Below are positions 60,201-64,000 of a stretch of DNA of 64,000 bases, piece after piece. The stretch covers positions 3,348,001-3,412,000 of the forward strand of contig OY744472.1 in the NCBI GenBank assembly GCA_963556145.1, given 5' to 3'. Numbering within the stretch: the stretch's first letter is position 1; each line of letters starts with the position of its first letter. This stretch comes from Hygrocybe punicea (lineage: Eukaryota > Basidiomycota > Agaricomycetes > Agaricales > Hygrophoraceae). A program made the position numbers and the translations under genes. Below the pieces are notes generated by a model that saw only the letters and a list, made by a program, of their open reading frames with translations, was not told where the DNA came from and did no database searches.

Positions 60201-63200
60201 TTCACCTGCAGATAACATGCATCCACTGTCTTTATATTTTGCTGATACCAAAGAAACTTGTATACCAGAGCTGAGAGGGTATGATGAGCGGTACAGACTT
60301 ATTGCAGAAAATCCAGTGGCTGGTGCTAGATTCTTTCACTTTATGGTAGAACTGTTTATCAAACATGTTCTTGGTGTTGGTTCAAACCATTCTGGCTTTT
60401 ATGGTGACACCAAGGCATACTATGGCACAGTGGAGCAACAAGGACGTCTCACACTTCACATGCACATGCTACTATGGCTCAAAGGATGTCTGTCACCTCA
60501 GGAAATCAGAGATAGAATAATGGATCCCATGTCAGATTTCCAACAAGCTTTCGTTCAGTATCTAGAAAGCGTGCATATTGGTGAATTCATGACTGGAACA
60601 ATGGATGAAGTCAAAGCTAAAGCCAACCAAAATTCTGAACAACAAGACTATAAGGATCCCACTCAGACTCTGCCTGAAGCACCCCCACCTATGTGTACAA
60701 TTAGGCATGATGTGAACAGTGACAATAATTGCAATGACTGCAAACAGGTGACTTCATGGTGGGACAGATTTGCAAACACTGTTGATCATCTGATTTTACA
60801 CTCCAATGTTCATAATTGTGGCAGAAATAGTTCAAACAATGAGAAATTCCAGAGAAAAGATAGACCCAATTGCATAAACAAACATGGTAAATGCAAAGCT
60901 AGATTTCCCAGACCTTTGTTTGAATCAACACAAGTAGATCCAAAAACTGGTGCATTGAATATGAAAAAGGGTGAAGCTTGGATCAATACATTGACGCCAC
61001 TTGTGACATTTCTACTTCGCTGCAATTCTGATGTTACAAGCCTTCTTTCTGGTACTGCAATCAAAGCCATTGAGGCATATATCTCTGAATATATTACAAA
61101 ACCTGGATTGAAAACATATAGCATATTTGATACCATTAGAAGTGTGTTTGACAGAAACTCAGAAATGCTTGGAGGATCCATGAAAAGAAAAGACAAAGCT
61201 AGAAAACTCATCACCCAGATCATTAATGCTTTGACTGCAAAACTTGAAATTGGGGGACCAATGGCTTCAATGTATCTGCTTGGCAACCCTGACCATTATA
61301 CTAGTCATAAATTCATTTCTGTTTATTGGAGAAACTATGTGAGAGAAGTACAGAAAGCTTGGAATCCAGATAAAAATGATGACATGCAAGTTGACTCTGA
61401 AAAAGTTGTACTGCACAATCAAAAGGGAAAATTCATAGGACTATCTGCTGTGCATGACTATATATACAGACCACCTCATTATGAAGACATGAATTTATAT
61501 GAATGGGTGCAGGGTGCAGAAAGAGTCAAGAGAAACATTCAAAAACCTCATGATGAAATAAACAGTGATGATGAGTTAGATGTCTTGGACTCTGAGCCAC
61601 AAACTGCAACTCACAAAAAAACTTTGAGATCTAATGTATCTACTAGTAGTGACTTAAGCATAGAATTTGATCATCTGAACATCAAAGATAATGACACTTT
61701 CATAGATTGTGATTCAGAGGGCACTAACTCTGATAGCACTAAGCTGGTCCAAGAAGATACCAAGCTTTTCCTAGAAGATCACCCATTATATGAAACACAC
61801 TGCATAGAATTCAGTACCAAGAAACAGCATGTTGTTCCAAACTTTGTTGGTGGCTCACTGCCCAGATGTGATAGAGGAGACAGAGAATACTATTGCACCA
61901 CAATGCTCACTCTGTTCAAACCATGGAGATCTGGTCATGACCTGAAAAGTGAACTAGAATCATGGGATGAAGCATTTACTGATCATGGATTCACTGATAG
62001 ACAATTAGAAATCATGGACAACTTTAATCTGAGATATGAATGCCTTGATGCCAGAGATGACTACTCTGCTCAGCTTAGACAAGGAGCCGTGTTAGATGGT
62101 ACTTGTCCTCAATTTATGACTTCAGACATTATGTCACACTTAGATGACGACAACATGCAAAATGGTGGTGACTTTGGTGATGACAATTATGAGCAGGACA
62201 AAAACAATGCAGATTATGGCACTAACAAATATTCTGAACTTGGTCAACATGGTAGACTGATCAAAGCTCAAATGGATGCCACTGAAAACATTGTCAGAAA
62301 TATTGGTTGGCTTGATCCATGTCCAGATGGTTCTATTACTGTAAATTGTGCTCCACTTGAAGTTAAAATGAATCAACCTGGTACTCAATGGAAACAAGTT
62401 GTCCAAGAACAGAGACAAGAAATACTAGATGAGAGAAATCAACACATTCCTGCCAACTCAAAGTCTATGTCACACAAAACATATACTGATCCAAATGACA
62501 ATGATGTGATGATTGTGGACCAATCATACTTGATGCAAACTTTCAGGGCTGAAAATGCCCAGCGACAACAGCTAATTGATGCCACAGTCAGAAAATTCAG
62601 CTTGAACACTGAGCAGAAAAGAGCTTTTAGCATTATTGCAAATCATGCTTCATCTCCCAGTAGTGACCAGTTGAAAATGAATATTGCTGGAATGGCTGGC
62701 ACTGGAAAATCACAAGTCATCAAAGCAGTTGTTAATTTCGTTGACAATGTACATGAGTCTCACAGATTTGTTATTCTTGGTCCTACTGGTACATCTGCAG
62801 CTCTCCAAAATGGCTCCACTTATCACTACTTCCTGGGCATCAATCCAAACATGTCAAATAGAAATGAAGCAATGGGCATTGCTCAGCTCAAAGGTAGACT
62901 AGATGGAGTTGAGTACATTTTCATTGATGAAGTCTCAATGTTGTCTTGTCATGATCTCTACAAAATCAGTGCTAGACTAGCCAAAGCTCTGAATATACAT
63001 GACGTCCCATTTGGTGGAATCAACATGATATTTGCTGGAGACTTTGCACAGTTACCACCAGTTGGAGGTGCACCATTGTATAGTGGAACAGTTGGCACTC
63101 AGCTCACATCAGCCTTGACAACACACTCTCAGGAAAATGCCATTGGAAAAGCACTCTGGCATCAGGTGACCACAGTGGTTATTCTCAGAGAAAACATGAG

Positions 63201-63817
63201 ACAGAGGACTCAAACAGCTGAGGATGCATTGTTCAGGACAGCCCTGGTCAACATGCCTCATGGTAAATGTACTCCACACGACATTCAGTTTTTGAGAAGC
63301 AGAATTGCAGGCAAACGTCCAGACCAGCCCAATATTGCCTCTAAGAAGTTTAGAAATGTTCCTATTATATGTGGCATTCACTCACAAAAGGATCAAATCA
63401 ATCTTCTTGGATGTGAAAGATTTGCTTCTGACACCAACCAAAACTTGACCAACTTCTATTCCATTGACAAGTGGGGAAAAGACAAGGATTCTGTGAGAAA
63501 CAAGTCCAAATCAAAAGCTATACATCAATCTAGTGACATAGACTTTACACAAAGAGACATATGGAAAGTGCGACATGCTGCTACTGATAACTTTGCTGGG
63601 AAACTCTCATTGTGTCTTGGTATGCCTGTGATGCTTCGTAACAATGATTCCACTGAGCTCTGCATTACAAAAGGACAAGAAGGATTTGTTGTTGGCTGGC
63701 AGTCAATGAAAGCAAGTCATGGCAAAAGAGTACTTGACACTTTGTTTGTTGAACTGGACAAACCTCCAAAGCTGGTGCAGATTCCAGGACTGCCTGACAA
63801 TGTAGTGCCCATTATAA
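57243..63817 (+). pseudogene. Helitron RepHel copy 5, longest open copy, 3' end cut off
   Basis: ATG 57243 starts MLKMLQYLVISILAMSWTQCAV, as in copy 4; the frame is also open upstream through the 72-base repeat. A deletion of about 14 bases near 57756 breaks the frame inside the second hydrophobic segment. From ATG 57805 one frame then stays open to the window end. It includes IGGGKAN near 57905, CSSC near 58200, eight 19-residue repeats (58275-58755), CAVCG near 58862, a DUF6570-like block, HUH LHMHML near 60455, Y2 YISEYITK near 61078, Walker A near 62690 and Walker B near 62925. The gene is cut at 63817, before the helicase C-terminal motifs and the peptidase, by the opposite-strand Helitron, whose sequence prolongs the open frame by chance. 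Rep and both nucleotide-binding motifs look intact. Confidence 0.85.
58275..58755 (+). repeat. Coding repeats of 19 residues in RepHel copy 5
   Basis: Eight 57-base units of type KFQxENPEKHGKQNLAAVQ, ending with the two conserved variant units seen in copies 3 and 4. Confidence 0.88.
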
Positions 63818-64000
63818 CTTGTTTAGTGGGCCAGTGCTTCGCATGGCATGAACGAGTTCTTTCATCATTTTGTATTCAGAGTCATTCCCCACAATGTCAT
63901 TTCCCACCACAAGATATTGTTTTGGCCAAGATTTACAGCCTTTTAATAATTCATGGCACTCATAGCTCAAAGGACAAAAATAAAGGAAAACACAGTATAT
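63818..64000 (-). mobile_element. 3' end of a B-type Helitron inserted in copy 5 helicase
   Basis: CTTGTTTAGTGGG, the hairpin and CATGAACGAGTTCTTT read inward from 63818, which is the Helitron 3' end on the minus strand. The 183 visible bases differ from 4712-4894 at about one position. It is therefore a second, very recent copy of the element found in copy 1, again inside a RepHel helicase. Confidence 0.88.

Larger units (their letters stand above)
55397..64000 (+). mobile_element. Helitron (variant A) carrying RepHel copy 5, inserted in the copy 4 element's tail
   Basis: TTACGAGTTCTTTTAAT with its hairpin begins at 55397 directly after TGGCTGAGAG of the older element's 3' tail. The equivalent uninterrupted tail word TTGGCTGAGAGTATTGC is seen at 52897. 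Iteron motifs (near 55737 and 55816), two leader modules and RepHel copy 5 follow. A further Helitron enters at 63818 in the opposite orientation. The 3' end of the copy 5 element is outside the window. Confidence 0.85.

Overview
The window looks like repeat-rich DNA from a basidiomycete fungus, most likely an Agaricomycete. Host-type genes carry many short (about 45-65 base) GT-AG introns. Most of the rest is fungal-type Helitron DNA, and one gene belongs to a histone-H3-tail-bearing family that I recall from Agaricomycete genomes (from memory, not checked). Nothing looks prokaryotic.

The main content is six copies of a very large Helitron Rep-helicase (RepHel) gene in different states of decay: 1-2529 (+, copy 0), 15016-2850 (-, copy 1), 22668-26603 (+, copy 2), 28373-36619 (+, copy 3), 45827-55217 (+, copy 4) and 57243-63817 (+, copy 5). 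The protein order is: a variable N-terminal tandem repeat; hydrophobic segments; a GGGK-type motif; a CxxC motif; a run of 19-residue basic repeats; a CxxC(G)/DUF6570-like region; the Helitron-like Rep domain with HUH (HMH) and two-tyrosine (YxxxY) motifs; a PIF1-type helicase; and a C-terminal cysteine-peptidase domain with the Cys box, CxxC fingers and His box of the USP/C19 fold. Every copy has at least one lesion. Copies 4 and 5 are the least damaged.

The Helitrons are nested. Their 5' end is TTACGAGTTCTT, which folds into a hairpin. Their 3' end is a short hairpin followed by CCCACTAAACAAG. An ACGAGTTCTTT repeat is terminal at the 5' end and subterminal and inverted at the 3' end, as in Helitron2/Helentron elements. 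Three insertions can be removed to the exact base and restore the host frame: 4712-9015 in copy 1, 39332-40510 in a host-type gene, and 51752-53082 in copy 4. Others sit in copy 2 (26604), in the 3' tail of the copy 4 element (55397) and in copy 5 (63818). Most of the insertions whose host can be identified are therefore in other Helitrons.

Layout: 1-15.0 kb is an inverted pair of RepHel arms around a 200-N gap, the right arm carrying a 4.3 kb non-autonomous Helitron. At 15.5-17.1 kb is an intact-looking six-exon gene whose N-terminus mimics the histone H3 tail. 17.1-22.6 kb holds satellites, a broken gene and a Helitron 5' end. 22.7-36.9 kb holds RepHel copies 2 and 3. 37-44.3 kb is a host-type island with a TIR element and two divergent multi-exon genes. 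44.3-64 kb holds two nested RepHel elements.
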